A stretch of DNA of 49,474 bases from positions 1-49,474 of IMG/VR virus record IMGVR_UViG_3300008954_003328; one strand, 5' to 3'. The DNA comes from a virus. The position numbers were made by a program, and so were the translations under genes. This document shows, one piece after another, positions 13,862 to 23,620 of the stretch. The notes under the pieces were generated by a model. That model was not told the DNA's origin, did no database searches, and worked only from the letters and a program-made list of their open reading frames with translations. Numbering within the stretch: position 1 is the stretch's first letter; every line of letters begins with the position of its first letter.

Positions 13862-15958
13862 CTAAATTATGCCTGCTAACGTCGACCATCTTCTCAAATT
13901 TATCTGGATATTTTCTGGAAGAGGCTTCCTTGGTGGGTCTGGAATTTCAAGAGCCCTTCTAAGAGCCCAGTAAAGACCTCTCTCAGTATCAAACAGCCTT
14001 CCCCTTATCCGCTGCATCAATTGATTATAGATAGGCTCTTCCCAATCTACAGTGATGCCTTTGAGATTTGCAAGAAAATATTTCTCAAATTCAACTGGGT
14101 TCTCGAGTATTCTAACGACATCAGGTGTGGCACCTTTTGATCCAATCTGGTCTAAAAGCCTGAACTGAACTGTTGTGAACTCAGCCTCAAACTCCCACCA
14201 TTTTTTTAGCCAGTTCTCGCGGATGACCATCCCTTCTGCGTCGTAGACATCCCTGTATTGTCGGCTCGGGTCTGCGCCTGTCTTTTCGATTACTTTTGTT
14301 CTAAACCAGTGATCAAGCTCATGTGTATAGACACGAGAATTATCGTCTAGGGTATTGGCTATAAACTGTCTTGTCCCACCGAGTAGCGGAGGGGGCCTAG
14401 ATCCCGGTCTACCTCCTACCCACTTATCTAAAAGAGCATTTCCACTTCTAAAGGGTGTTATTTCGATATGATTTGGGTACTGAGCTCCAAGTCTGTTGAT
14501 TGAAGTGCGTCCCACTCTGATAGCAAAATTATTATAAAATTCATCAATAAAACGAGATGGCTTCCCGTATACACTTGACATAACTGGAAACTGATCAAAC
14601 ATCTGTGCTGCCAGCTGCTCTGCCTCTTCTCTTGCCAGCACATTCCTAATGTTAAATGCAATCAATTCAGGCTCAAAATCCTTAAACCCTTTTCCAGCAG
14701 GGTTTCCGGGAATTCTCTCCCAAGAAGATATCACATCACTAAGTGTGAACTGCCTGATCGACACCTGGTTGAGTGGGGGCGGCTCGCTGCTGAGCCAGGG
14801 AGGCCTGGTCGGGATGTTATCTGGATATATGACCATGATGTCATCGGCGGACGATCGTTCCAAGCCTTGGGCTATGCGAACTAGAAGCTTTTTTGCAAAG
14901 GTTGTATATGCAATATCAGGAAGATTTTTAGATGCGCCCATAGCAACTCTAACAGTGTCTTCCCACCCAGACCGCTGCGTCGAGCTGGGCCTTCTAAGAA
15001 TCAGGGGAACCGGTTCTCCGACAGGTTGCGGGACGTCCGTCCCTAATTCAGCTCGAGCTTCCTGGCTCCTTCTCGCAAGCTCAGATTTCGCCTCCTGTCT
15101 TGCTGCTGCTTTCTGAGACTGGATTATTTCATCTACTGCCTGGCTCTCTACAGAAGCTGCAGGTTTATCAGGTGATGCCGTTGTTCTTTGTGACGGGCTG
15201 GCTGCAGCTGGGCTTCTAGAGGCAGTAATCGCATCGTCCATAGTCTTAGCAGTATACTTCACTGCATCTGACGACCCTCTTACTACGTCATCAGAATAAG
15301 TATTTGCTCTCGCCCACACTAAATTCTCTACCGCCTCGCCAGCCATTCTGTTTGTAGCAGTCGACGGAGCAGAAAAAAGGACATTGCCAGCAGCCCTGAA
15401 TGCAACTGGACCGCCATACCACAGCAAGACAAAGACTGCAAGATTAAGAAGAGATTGCACATACTGTTCTGGTGTAATGACTCCAGTCTTAAGAACAGCA
15501 CCCTTTGTAGTCATGACTGTTCCTACGATTAGCAGATCCTTGCTTGTTTCAACAACCATGTCTACTGTGGTGTCCAACAACCACTTCGGTGTTGCGATGG
15601 CAATTTCCATAAAATCTGGAAAGACCTCTTCTGCAGCAAAGTCTACAATTCGATCGACCAGGTCAACATCAGGACCCCGTGACCATGTGCATGAATACTT
15701 GCGCTCTCCTCCCACAACGTAGGGCTCACCTCTTGGGTTACCACAAGCATCAACATAGTATGGTGCCATCTTACCCGGCGGGGGATCTATCTGTGTCCAT
15801 GTGTGACAACACTTATCTATCCACCCTGCTTCTGTCTCGGGATCAGGATCAGAAGCATACTGCTCTGCACCAGGTTCGTGCCCAAGGCCTTGTGCAAACT
15901 GCTCACTAAGAAGCTCTTCTCTTATGATTCTTCTTAAATGTCTTCTTGTTATCTTCAT
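13862..15958 (-). CDS. Large virion-type protein with HExxH metalloprotease motif
   Basis: This protein of about 698 residues begins M-K-I-T-R-R-H-L-R-R-I-I-R-E-E-L-L-S-E-Q, the clearest example of the leader helix in this window. Cys-rich and hydrophobic parts follow (about 165-195, A-V-F-V-L-L-W-Y-G-G), then an A/S/Q-rich linker (about 245-310). A C-terminal domain carries H-E-L-D-H (546-550) and, about 40 residues on, F-E-A-E (590-593), which could be the third zinc ligand of a gluzincin. The ATG at 15958 is chosen by the leader; an in-frame GTG lies at 15970 and AAGGAG sits rather far upstream. It may be a virion-carried protease or toxin-like effector. The chemistry is inferred from the motif only. 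Confidence 0.6.
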   Translation of the reverse strand: MKITRRHLRRIIREELLSEQFAQGLGHEPGAEQYASDPDPETEAGWIDKCCHTWTQIDPPPGKMAPYYVDACGNPRGEPYVVGGERKYSCTWSRGPDVDLVDRIVDFAAEEVFPDFMEIAIATPKWLLDTTVDMVVETSKDLLIVGTVMTTKGAVLKTGVITPEQYVQSLLNLAVFVLLWYGGPVAFRAAGNVLFSAPSTATNRMAGEAVENLVWARANTYSDDVVRGSSDAVKYTAKTMDDAITASRSPAAASPSQRTTASPDKPAASVESQAVDEIIQSQKAAARQEAKSELARRSQEARAELGTDVPQPVGEPVPLILRRPSSTQRSGWEDTVRVAMGASKNLPDIAYTTFAKKLLVRIAQGLERSSADDIMVIYPDNIPTRPPWLSSEPPPLNQVSIRQFTLSDVISSWERIPGNPAGKGFKDFEPELIAFNIRNVLAREEAEQLAAQMFDQFPVMSSVYGKPSRFIDEFYNNFAIRVGRTSINRLGAQYPNHIEITPFRSGNALLDKWVGGRPGSRPPPLLGGTRQFIANTLDDNSRVYTHELDHWFRTKVIEKTGADPSRQYRDVYDAEGMVIRENWLKKWWEFEAEFTTVQFRLLDQIGSKGATPDVVRILENPVEFEKYFLANLKGITVDWEEPIYNQLMQRIRGRLFDTERGLYWALRRALEIPDPPRKPLPENIQINLRRWSTLAGII

Positions 15959-15989
15959 GCTGTAGCACACTCAGATAATAAGTATCTCC

Positions 15990-18900
15990 TTATACACTTA
16001 ACTGCTTCATCTTGTAGGAAGATGTAGAGCAACCCCAGTTTTCAGTAGAGGCCACCTCAGACAGCCACATGGTGTATGGCTCAGGGGTCTTTTTAAACTT
16101 GGTCCAGACACGTAGCCAGACACTTTCTGAGTTATTATCACAGACTCGCATCCGATAGAAGACCTTACCGTTCTTTGTCTTCTTCTCCTGGATCTCCTGA
16201 ATGCAGAACCAGACTATTCCCTTGTCTTTGCCGCTCAGTGCTGTGATTGCAGGCACCTGAGCCTTTTCTATCTTCTTCATGATCCGCGGCGGAAAGACCA
16301 GCTCCTCGTCTGCCCCTGCCATTAGGTCAACACTGTTGCCAATCTTAACAGCACGCGGCCAATCCTCAAGGTCGTAGTTTTCTATGATTTTTTCCTCGAT
16401 AAAGTTAGGAACAAAGCCCTGCGACTTCATTAGCTTCTTTGCCGCTGTTTTTGTCATACCGTGGCGACCTTTCTTAAGCAGGTCATAATTTCCAACGATG
16501 ATCTCATAGATTTGATGATGATTCCTTACAGCACCACCAGAGACCTCATCTAAAGAGCCAAAAGCCTCGACCTTGCAAAGAGAGTCAAAACAGGTCTTAT
16601 TCATCTTAGAGGGCTTCCACTTGCCATCCTCTGTGAAGAGCATCTGATCAAAATTAGCAAAAGGGCGATTTCTCATAATCTCCTCAACTGCGGAGCTTCC
16701 AACACCCTTGATAGCTGTCAAGGGTGGAACAAATCCTTCACGCTCCTCACTGTAGACCCAGACATCTGAGGAGTAATTGATGTCAGGCTTTAGGATCTTA
16801 TATCCTAGAGTCTTAATCTCACTTATCAGTTTGCCGAACTTATTGGATCCATTCCAAGTTTGCAGGCACGTTGCCAGCCACTCCTTCTCATAGTAAGTGT
16901 GCAACCAGGCAGAGTAGTATGAGTCAACAGCATAGGCGACAGCGTGTGACTTGTTGAAGCCGTAGGCAGAGAAAGCCTCAATGGTCTCATAAAGCTTAAC
17001 TGCCTTGTTCTCATCCATGTCAGATAGCTCAACTGCACCGGTAATAAACTTCTTCCTAAGATCTGTCCTTTCCTGCGCCTTCTTAGCATTCATGTCAAGT
17101 GACTTCTTGACTAGCGTCTTTCTCATCTTGTCAGATGCACCCTTGTCAAAACCACAGAGCTTCTGAGCGATGAGCATGAACTGCTCCTGAAAGACAACGA
17201 ACCCACGACTTTCGCTAAGCAGCTCTTCAAGAACTGGGTGGTCGTATGTGATCTCATCTAGATTTAGGCCTGCCTTGACGTATTTCCTATGGACATTTGC
17301 AGCCAGCGGGCCAGGTCGATAGATTGCTGTGATTGTAGCAAGGTCCTCAATAGATGTAGGTTTGGCTGCCACGCAGAACTTTCTAGCACCGGTGTTGGTA
17401 AACTGAAAGATTTGAACAAACCTGCCACCGTGATAGACATACTTCCACACCTTCTGGTCGTCCATAGCATTAAATCTACTATTTAGATGAGCGTCAAAGA
17501 ACTCATTGATCTGATCGAAGGTAGGATTCTCAACACCCTGGTTTCTTAAAATTAGACGGATTGAATCCTCGACCATCTTCAGCGTTGCCAGACCGAGAAA
17601 GTCAAACTTAAGAAACCCATTCTCCTCAAGATGTCGCCAGTTCATGCCCTCTGACCATGGCGTCTGGAGCTCACCTCTCACTTTGATGACAGGCATGTGA
17701 CTTTCAATATCAGGGCAAACTAGGACTCCGCCAGCATGTCTGCCGATAGACCGAGGCTCCATAAAAAGTGTCTGAACGTGCTCAGCAATCTTGGGATACT
17801 TTGACATAAATTCAAGATAGGCATCACTATACTTAAGACAATCCTCGTGGGTCAAGACATAAGTTGACCGCTCCTCGTGATCACCCATCGCTCGGTGCAT
17901 CACCTCTCTTTCAAGCGGGCCTGTTAGGGCATTGATCTCATCAAACGGAATACCATAAAACTTGCCGATGTCCTTGATAAGAGACTTAAGCTTAAGGGTA
18001 TTAAAGTTAGAAACAGGTATAACAGCATCGTCACCAAACAGATCTCTAGAGACATCAATAAGAACATCTCTGTCACCTACATCAGAATCAATATCAGGCC
18101 AGCTTGCCTTGTGAATGCCAAGGAACCTCTCAAACAGAAGCCCGTATTTAATTGGATCAATGTGTGTAATCCCTAGGACGTAGTTGACCAAGCTACCGCC
18201 ACCGGAGCCACGACCGGGGCCTAGAAGTGTTCTGTGCTGCGACTTCTCAAAGACCTTGGTAAGGGTCAAAAAGTAATTTTCAAACCCAAGCTGCTTGATA
18301 ACAGACATCTCCTCTCTGATTCGCTCAATGTATTCAGGCTTATCATGAAGCTCTTCCTTGATCATCCCTTGCTTTACCTGTTCAACAAGCTGCGTAAACG
18401 CGGGCTTCTCAGGTGTTCCGAAGTTTGGAAGCTTTGCTGATCCGTCAAACCAGACCTCTTCGCACATGTCCCAAGCAATTCCGTGAGATCTCTCAATTGC
18501 TTCACGAACGACATCTTCACTTCCCTTGTAGAAGTCATATTTGCCATAACTCTTTCCAAATTCATCCCACATCTGCTTAGCATTTTTAGGATAGAGCTCA
18601 CACTTTAAATCTTCCTTTTTAGGAATCTTGGGCATCTCAGCTCCACGAGACCCCATTCTTCCAAGAAGTTTATACATCTCACGTGCCTCCCACATGTCTG
18701 GATTACAGTAGTGAGAGTCAGCTGTTGCAAGAAGTGGAATCCCAGTTCTCTTTGAAAGCTCAATTAGACACCTATTTGTAAGATTTTGTGCAACAAGGTC
18801 GTTGAATTGTACCTCTAAGAAAAAATTCTCCTCACCAACAGCGTCAACAAATCTATCTGTCATGTTCTCAAGCTTTCTCATGATAGAATTGAGAACTGCT

Positions 18901-19577
18901 GGGTCATCAACAAGGTCAGGTGTCAACTCATCAAACTTCTTACCCTCGAAGCTCTGGTAGATATGACCTGAGGGCCTACCTCCGACGCACGCTGTTGAGA
19001 CAATAAGCCCCTCAGAGTGCTCCTTAAGCATCTTATAGTCGATACGAGGAAACCTATAGAACCCCTCCTTGTATGATCTCTTGACCAATCTAAAGAGATT
19101 CTGCAGCCCCTTGTAGTTCTTTGCCAGCACGACAAGGTGATACCGACGCTTCCATGCAGGATAAGAGCCCCTCTCATTCTTTGACTCTGCCTCATTCTCG
19201 ATGACAAGGCCCTCATTCTCATCGCCTGTGTCAACAAGCGCAACCTTCTTCTTAGCCTCTCGCTCCAGGCGCACTGCCTCTCTGTGCTCGTGATAGTCCT
19301 GACTCCACTCATCAAGTGAGTCAACAAAGTAGCACTCACAGCCGTAGATATGCCTGTAATTGACACCTTTATTCTTAAGCTTTTTTGAGTAGTTGTGTGC
19401 GTGAGCAGCTGAATTCATGTGGCCGTGGTTTGTCAGAGCAAAGGCATTCATCTCATTTTGCAACACAAAATCGATGTGCTCATCTGGATATCCCAATCCA
19501 TCATAGACAGAACTACCATCATGAGCGTGAAGGCCTGCAAAGTGCTTAGGCACAGAAAATTGACTAAATTTAGACAT
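15990..19577 (-). CDS. dnaE: DNA polymerase III alpha subunit-like replicative polymerase
   Basis: This 1195-residue C-family DNA polymerase has an N-terminal PHP domain (H17-A-H19, D26; later G-C-E-C-Y and A-D-S-H-Y). The catalytic palm carries P-D-I-D-S-D (about 492-497) and the third Asp in K-F-D-F-L-G (about 659). Tandem helix-hairpin-helix and OB-fold regions follow. One PHP metal residue is Asn where bacterial DnaE has Asp (L-T-N-H-G). No intein is seen and the length is normal. AAGGA precedes the ATG at 19577. It is the likely main replicase, working with the helicase, SSB and RecA at 40608-45016. Confidence 0.93.
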   Translation of the reverse strand: MSKFSQFSVPKHFAGLHAHDGSSVYDGLGYPDEHIDFVLQNEMNAFALTNHGHMNSAAHAHNYSKKLKNKGVNYRHIYGCECYFVDSLDEWSQDYHEHREAVRLEREAKKKVALVDTGDENEGLVIENEAESKNERGSYPAWKRRYHLVVLAKNYKGLQNLFRLVKRSYKEGFYRFPRIDYKMLKEHSEGLIVSTACVGGRPSGHIYQSFEGKKFDELTPDLVDDPAVLNSIMRKLENMTDRFVDAVGEENFFLEVQFNDLVAQNLTNRCLIELSKRTGIPLLATADSHYCNPDMWEAREMYKLLGRMGSRGAEMPKIPKKEDLKCELYPKNAKQMWDEFGKSYGKYDFYKGSEDVVREAIERSHGIAWDMCEEVWFDGSAKLPNFGTPEKPAFTQLVEQVKQGMIKEELHDKPEYIERIREEMSVIKQLGFENYFLTLTKVFEKSQHRTLLGPGRGSGGGSLVNYVLGITHIDPIKYGLLFERFLGIHKASWPDIDSDVGDRDVLIDVSRDLFGDDAVIPVSNFNTLKLKSLIKDIGKFYGIPFDEINALTGPLEREVMHRAMGDHEERSTYVLTHEDCLKYSDAYLEFMSKYPKIAEHVQTLFMEPRSIGRHAGGVLVCPDIESHMPVIKVRGELQTPWSEGMNWRHLEENGFLKFDFLGLATLKMVEDSIRLILRNQGVENPTFDQINEFFDAHLNSRFNAMDDQKVWKYVYHGGRFVQIFQFTNTGARKFCVAAKPTSIEDLATITAIYRPGPLAANVHRKYVKAGLNLDEITYDHPVLEELLSESRGFVVFQEQFMLIAQKLCGFDKGASDKMRKTLVKKSLDMNAKKAQERTDLRKKFITGAVELSDMDENKAVKLYETIEAFSAYGFNKSHAVAYAVDSYYSAWLHTYYEKEWLATCLQTWNGSNKFGKLISEIKTLGYKILKPDINYSSDVWVYSEEREGFVPPLTAIKGVGSSAVEEIMRNRPFANFDQMLFTEDGKWKPSKMNKTCFDSLCKVEAFGSLDEVSGGAVRNHHQIYEIIVGNYDLLKKGRHGMTKTAAKKLMKSQGFVPNFIEEKIIENYDLEDWPRAVKIGNSVDLMAGADEELVFPPRIMKKIEKAQVPAITALSGKDKGIVWFCIQEIQEKKTKNGKVFYRMRVCDNNSESVWLRVWTKFKKTPEPYTMWLSEVASTENWGCSTSSYKMKQLSV

Positions 19578-19625
19578 TCTTATCCTTTCTTATGTTGCTA
19601 TAATTGTAACACAGATTAGAGAGGT

Positions 19626-20684
19626 TTACACGTCTTTAGACTTTCTAATCTCTTCTAGGCGCTGAATTAGAGCTTGCTCCTCAGCATCAAGCTGAGACGG
19701 TACAGAAACACTAACGTGAAGAATGTGAGATCCCCTAACAGGAGAGCCTATCTCAGTAGGTAAGCCCTGACCACTTAAAGACAGCATTGATCCAGGCTGA
19801 AGCCCTGGCTTGATTATCACAACCCTGTCACCTTCAACTGTCGCTATCTTCTTCTCACAGCCCAGAGCCGCCTCACCAAATGAGATCGTAATCTTGCTAT
19901 GCACATCTGATCCCTTTCTTTCTAATCCAGGACGAGAATCAACAAGAATCTCAAGATAGGCGTCACCTGGAATATCTGTTCCGGCATCACGGTGGCCTAG
20001 CCCAGATAGCTTCATTCTAGTGCCTGAACTCACACCGGGTGGAATGTTGACGCTTATGCTTCTAGACTCAACAACCTCTCCAGATCCACCGCATGTCTGG
20101 CATCTATTCTTGATTGTCACTCCGCGACCGTTGCACCTCTCGCAGGTTGAGGAAAAAGACATAAACCCCATATTCTGAGTTACAGCTCCGGAGCCACCAC
20201 AATCTGAGCACCTTGCAACGTCGCTTTCAGACCTAAAGCCCTGTGCGCTGCAGGGTTCACAATTTTCTCTTCTTTTGAGTTTTATCTCTTTCTTTAAACC
20301 ACCCAAGACTTCATCAAGAGAAACTCTAACTCTGATAAGGAGATCTGACCCCTTTCGATGTGCTGGCCTCCGACCTCCGTCGAAGAAGTCACTAAACCCA
20401 TCACCCCCAAAGAAGTCAGAAAATCTGCTAAATATATCTTCATGAGAAAATCCGTGTCCGTGATGTGGACTTGCTGTCCCGAATCTGTCATAGTTAGATC
20501 TTTTTTCTGAATCTGAAAGAACTGAATATGCTTCAGATACTTCCTTAAATCTAGACTCAGCGCTTGGATTGTCTGGATTTTTATCAGGATGATATTTCAT
20601 AGCTAGCTTTCTATAAGCCGCCTTTATCTCCTTTTCTGTCGCCTCTTTTGAGACCCCTAGAACATGATAATAATCATTAGACAT
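19626..20684 (-). CDS. dnaJ: DnaJ co-chaperone (type I)
   Basis: This 352-residue protein has a J domain with Y-H-P-D-K-N (HPD near 32-34), a short G/F-rich linker (about 70-105) and four zinc-binding CxxCxxxG repeats (C-E-P-C, C-S-D-C, C-E-R-C, C-Q-T-C, about 140-205). The two C-terminal substrate-binding barrels complete it. It stimulates Hsp70 ATPase activity, presumably that of the host DnaK, since no dnaK is present here. A TATAAT element lies in the short gap upstream. A second, unlike J-domain protein is at 26347-27078. Confidence 0.95.
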   Translation of the reverse strand: MSNDYYHVLGVSKEATEKEIKAAYRKLAMKYHPDKNPDNPSAESRFKEVSEAYSVLSDSEKRSNYDRFGTASPHHGHGFSHEDIFSRFSDFFGGDGFSDFFDGGRRPAHRKGSDLLIRVRVSLDEVLGGLKKEIKLKRRENCEPCSAQGFRSESDVARCSDCGGSGAVTQNMGFMSFSSTCERCNGRGVTIKNRCQTCGGSGEVVESRSISVNIPPGVSSGTRMKLSGLGHRDAGTDIPGDAYLEILVDSRPGLERKGSDVHSKITISFGEAALGCEKKIATVEGDRVVIIKPGLQPGSMLSLSGQGLPTEIGSPVRGSHILHVSVSVPSQLDAEEQALIQRLEEIRKSKDV

Positions 20685-20714
20685 TCTAAAAATTAATTAT
20701 AAAATCTTTATAAT

Positions 20715-21167
20715 TTATTCAATTTCTTGGTCGTATGGCTCACAGATAAGATCACCATCAGCAAAACATCGATCCAGATAATCTTCAAGCTGCTCAAAAG
20801 AAGTGCAAACCTTGACACCGCTTCTCGCAAGCATTAGATTAAACTTAGCACCTTCAGGAAGGCCATTGCAAAAATAGACGATCGGAACCTTGTTTGCAAA
20901 AGCATATCCTGCTTCCCAGATCGTCCCAATATCTTTATCACGTGTATTGACAATAAGAAAATCTGCTGTCTCAATGTGATGCAAGTTTCCGTCAAACGTT
21001 TCATCTTGAACGTGCTTTGGAGCATTTGGCGGACAAACAAAAATTCGCCTCGGACTAGCAAGATCAATCCAGTCTCTATTGTCACAAACCTCTTCAAGCT
21101 GAGTTAACTCTAGAGCTTGAATTGGGTTAAACCAGCCCGCTGCAAGGTATATTTTTTTCTTAAACAT
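20715..21167 (-). CDS. Nucleoside 2-deoxyribosyltransferase-like enzyme
   Basis: This 150-residue protein starts with K-I-Y-L-A-A-G-W-F, the nucleotide-binding entry of the family. It carries D-I-G-T-I-W-E-A-G-Y-A (about 80-90), which holds the catalytic Glu. Family members exchange bases between deoxynucleosides or hydrolyse deoxynucleoside monophosphates. It would fit salvage of host DNA or removal of unusual nucleotides. AAGGAGA is well placed before the ATG at 21167, and a TATAAT lies farther upstream. Confidence 0.85.
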   Translation of the reverse strand: MFKKKIYLAAGWFNPIQALELTQLEEVCDNRDWIDLASPRRIFVCPPNAPKHVQDETFDGNLHHIETADFLIVNTRDKDIGTIWEAGYAFANKVPIVYFCNGLPEGAKFNLMLARSGVKVCTSFEQLEDYLDRCFADGDLICEPYDQEIE

Positions 21168-21214
21168 CTAAGTTCTCCTTTTCAAAAAATCATATCATCT
21201 TTAAGATATGTGTA

Positions 21215-22018
21215 TTATAAATTTTCATAGTTAAAGGTATCAAAGTACCACCGGTGCTTTGCATAAATCATGGATCGAATCTCTTTGCTTAGATTCTGCC
21301 CTGAACCCGGTGCGCCTCTTGATGGACCTATGTGATTTGAATTTAATTGACTTTCTTTGTCTTTAAGTCTGGGACCCGTGCTATTTAGATTGCCAAATAT
21401 TTTTTCCACTCTTTTAATATTTTCGTTTACAGAAAAAAATCTGGCAATCTCTAAGATCTCATTATTGTCTAAATCAAGATTTAAAAAATTAGATAAGGCC
21501 TCTATCCTTTTTGCTTCATTGTCAAAATAGTCTTCGTATCTTAAAAAGCAAACTTCAACATCAGGTGTATCTATAATTCCTTTCATAGAGGTAATATATT
21601 TATTAAATCTCATAAATCTAAGTGAGTCTTTCATTGCTCGATCAAAGTCAACTAAGGGATCGTTTTCTACAAATCTTCTCGCCATAGAAGAAAAAACATC
21701 AAATGGATTTCTAATTGTATAAAATATTTTATTAAACTTAAAAATCATAGGACATGTGTCTTTGAACTCATGAGATCTTACAGCTCTGTTAGGAGCAAGG
21801 TGATTAACGACTTGTAAGACGACTGTTGTTCCAGATCCCGGAAGACCAAACAAGGCAATATTTCTAACTTCTCCCTCTTCAAATCTATCTATTACTGGAC
21901 CACTCGTCATGGGATGTTTTTCACAAAAGCAATCTAAGACACTGGGAAGCGTCTTTGTAAGAACACTTCCGTCCTTAACACGGAGCCAGCTCCCGATCTG
22001 GAAGTTGTCTTGATTCAA
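21215..22018 (-). CDS. Second sulfotransferase-family protein
   Basis: This protein of about 267 residues has a phosphosulfate loop L-P-G-S-G-T-T (about 59-65) and a 3'-phosphate motif T-I-R-N-P-F-D-V-F-S-S (about 101-111). Y-E-D-Y further on is usual for sulfotransferases. A TTG at 22018, one base after the thyX stop and about nine bases after AGGG, is the chosen start. A TTG at 22045 would give a 26-base overlap. It shares little with the sulfotransferase at 8742-9833 beyond motifs. The acceptor is unknown. Confidence 0.72.
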   Translation of the reverse strand: MNQDNFQIGSWLRVKDGSVLTKTLPSVLDCFCEKHPMTSGPVIDRFEEGEVRNIALFGLPGSGTTVVLQVVNHLAPNRAVRSHEFKDTCPMIFKFNKIFYTIRNPFDVFSSMARRFVENDPLVDFDRAMKDSLRFMRFNKYITSMKGIIDTPDVEVCFLRYEDYFDNEAKRIEALSNFLNLDLDNNEILEIARFFSVNENIKRVEKIFGNLNSTGPRLKDKESQLNSNHIGPSRGAPGSGQNLSKEIRSMIYAKHRWYFDTFNYENL

Positions 22019-22019
22019 T

Positions 22020-22994
22020 TTAAGAATCCCTGTACATCGCTTCAAGTATAGAGATTTCTTCTATTAGACTGTTCCACATCTGTCTAAACTTAGTGTTTCC
22101 ATCAGCCTCATCATCAGATGGATTTGTTCCATTTAGATCATATCGATGAGCCTGATAGATTGTATCATTTGGATGATATTCAATGTGCTCATCACTGTCA
22201 TCATCTGGCCAGTAAAGATTAGTTCCGGTTCCAGCACGAACATTCTTGATATAGTGCCATGCCGGGCTTGTGAGTGTCCTTGTTCCAATTACAGCACTTG
22301 CCTCAGGAAGAACCTTGATAATCTCTGCAGCCATCTTAGCAGCAATAAGATTATCAACTGAAGGTTGGATCTGCTTGTCTGAGCGCTGCTTGACAAAGCC
22401 GATGATGTCCTTGAGATTGAAGCGACCGTAGTAGAATGTTGAGAGACACTTGGGAAGAATGGTTCTTGCATCCATCATTGAGATCTGACGGGTATCAACC
22501 ATGTCTGCGTAAAGCTGCTTAGCATCCTCTACATGACGCTTCCATCGACGATAAAGGTCTGGACTGTTCTCGACAGCGCTTGGAACGAGACAGGGCTCGT
22601 GATGAAGAAACCTGTCCCCTGTGCACTGTGCTGCCCACGAGCCTGCTCGGTGACGAATAAGATGAGTCACTGTCTGGAGATCAATTCCTGCAAACTTAAA
22701 TGTAAAGCTAAAAATCTCCATCGGGGTCGGTAAGGCTCGAAAACAAAGAACGTCCTCAAGATTTTCACTTAGGTCCTCCTGTGATACACCTGATGGATTT
22801 GTAAAGTCTGGGTCATCTGCCCAGGTTGCCTTCACGTACCTCCAAGCAACGTCTCTCATCTGCTCAGCTGTAGGATGATCTACTAGCTCAATGGTTAAGG
22901 CATCTAGATCATTAAGAAACTCTGTAGTAGGCTCCTCATCAAATCTTAGTGTCATTGGAAGATTAACGGGTTCTAGATTTTTATTTTGGGGCAT
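22020..22994 (-). CDS. thyX: Flavin-dependent thymidylate synthase
   Basis: This 324-residue enzyme makes dTMP from dUMP using FAD and methylenetetrahydrofolate. The signature R114-H-R-A-G-S119 (RHRxxS) is intact. The ATG at 22994 is chosen because AGGAG ends five bases before it; the upstream in-frame ATG at 23006 has no ribosome site. It is longer than a typical ThyX (about 220-250) because of N- and C-terminal extensions. With dCMP deaminase, NrdJ and thymidine kinase it completes dTTP supply. Confidence 0.94.
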   Translation of the reverse strand: MPQNKNLEPVNLPMTLRFDEEPTTEFLNDLDALTIELVDHPTAEQMRDVAWRYVKATWADDPDFTNPSGVSQEDLSENLEDVLCFRALPTPMEIFSFTFKFAGIDLQTVTHLIRHRAGSWAAQCTGDRFLHHEPCLVPSAVENSPDLYRRWKRHVEDAKQLYADMVDTRQISMMDARTILPKCLSTFYYGRFNLKDIIGFVKQRSDKQIQPSVDNLIAAKMAAEIIKVLPEASAVIGTRTLTSPAWHYIKNVRAGTGTNLYWPDDDSDEHIEYHPNDTIYQAHRYDLNGTNPSDDEADGNTKFRQMWNSLIEEISILEAMYRDS

Positions 22995-23019
22995 TTTTCT
23001 CCTCATGTGGTAATAAAAT

Positions 23020-23025
23020 ATTATA
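23020..23025 (-). promoter_or_regulatory. -10 element upstream of thyX
   Basis: A perfect TATAAT lies on the minus strand, 25 bases before the thyX ATG. No convincing -35 box lies at the usual distance. It follows the terminator of the preceding unit, so a fresh start of transcription is expected here. Confidence 0.4.
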
Positions 23026-23055
23026 ACAAAGACATCGAATCTGTATTAAAGATAA

Positions 23056-23083
23056 ATAAAAAAAGAGCTGGCAAAGCCAGCTC
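23056..23083 (-). terminator. Rho-independent terminator after the secreted-protein gene
   Basis: An eight-base stem GAGCTGGC/GCCAGCTC (23065-23083, three-base loop) is followed on the minus strand by a T-rich run. It lies 26 bases past the stop of 23109-23579. Confidence 0.85.
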
Positions 23084-23108
23084 AATTATTAGGTTTTATA
23101 AAATGTAT

Positions 23109-23579
23109 CTATTCTTCAAGATCACTCTCAATGGGCTGACGAAGAATTGCATAATTGTTATCCATACACCACATTTCATAATCTTCTACAGGGAAAATTT
23201 CTGGAATGTTAAGATCAACAGAAGCAACTACAAACACGCTGTTGTGTAGACGGTCGCATGTATCCGCCTCTGCGCAGTAGTGATATGTCCATCCACCGGC
23301 TGCAGTTTCGTGAACGATATTCTCACAGCCCCGCCCCTCCATCAGAGCGAAAAGGCCATCAGCACACATGCTGCCAATATTATAAAACTTTGTCGATTCA
23401 TTTTCGATTTCAGATCGACACATTGTAAACTCTGAACGATCTAGTCGAGTTGAAGGCAGCTCTGTCGACTTTTCAGAAACTACTGTCTTTTTTTCTGTAG
23501 GTGCTGTCGGGCTGTCTGCAAAAGATGACCCTGCAACAAGAAAAGATAGAACAAGACTACCAAAAAACAATTTACGCAT
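23109..23579 (-). CDS. Secreted cysteine-rich protein, function unknown
   Basis: This 156-residue protein has a clear signal peptide (L-F-F-G-S-L-V-L-S-F-L-V-A-G-S-S-F-A). A T/E/K-rich linker follows (about 23-45), then a domain with six cysteines (C-R, C-A, C-E, C-A, C-D, C-M) that could form disulfides in the periplasm. AGGAG lies eight bases before the ATG at 23579. It has its own -10 element upstream and a strong terminator downstream, unlike its neighbours. This is the layout of an independently expressed accessory (moron-type) gene. No family was recognised. Confidence 0.75.
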   Translation of the reverse strand: MRKLFFGSLVLSFLVAGSSFADSPTAPTEKKTVVSEKSTELPSTRLDRSEFTMCRSEIENESTKFYNIGSMCADGLFALMEGRGCENIVHETAAGGWTYHYCAEADTCDRLHNSVFVVASVDLNIPEIFPVEDYEMWCMDNNYAILRQPIESDLEE

Positions 23580-23620
23580 TACTATATTCTCCTAAAAAGT
23601 GAAATAATTTCCACAACTAC

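Noticed and set aside
14649-15116. Long plus-strand open frame opposite the HExxH protein
   Set aside because: It has no ribosome site or recognisable domain and lies within a coding gene with a leader and conserved motif; it is a shadow frame. The same holds for 3321-3827, 30608-31195 and 45798-46157.
18923-19366. Minus-strand open frame of 147 codons inside dnaE
   Set aside because: It is Ser/Arg/Leu-rich out-of-frame sequence overlapping the PHP domain of a clear polymerase.
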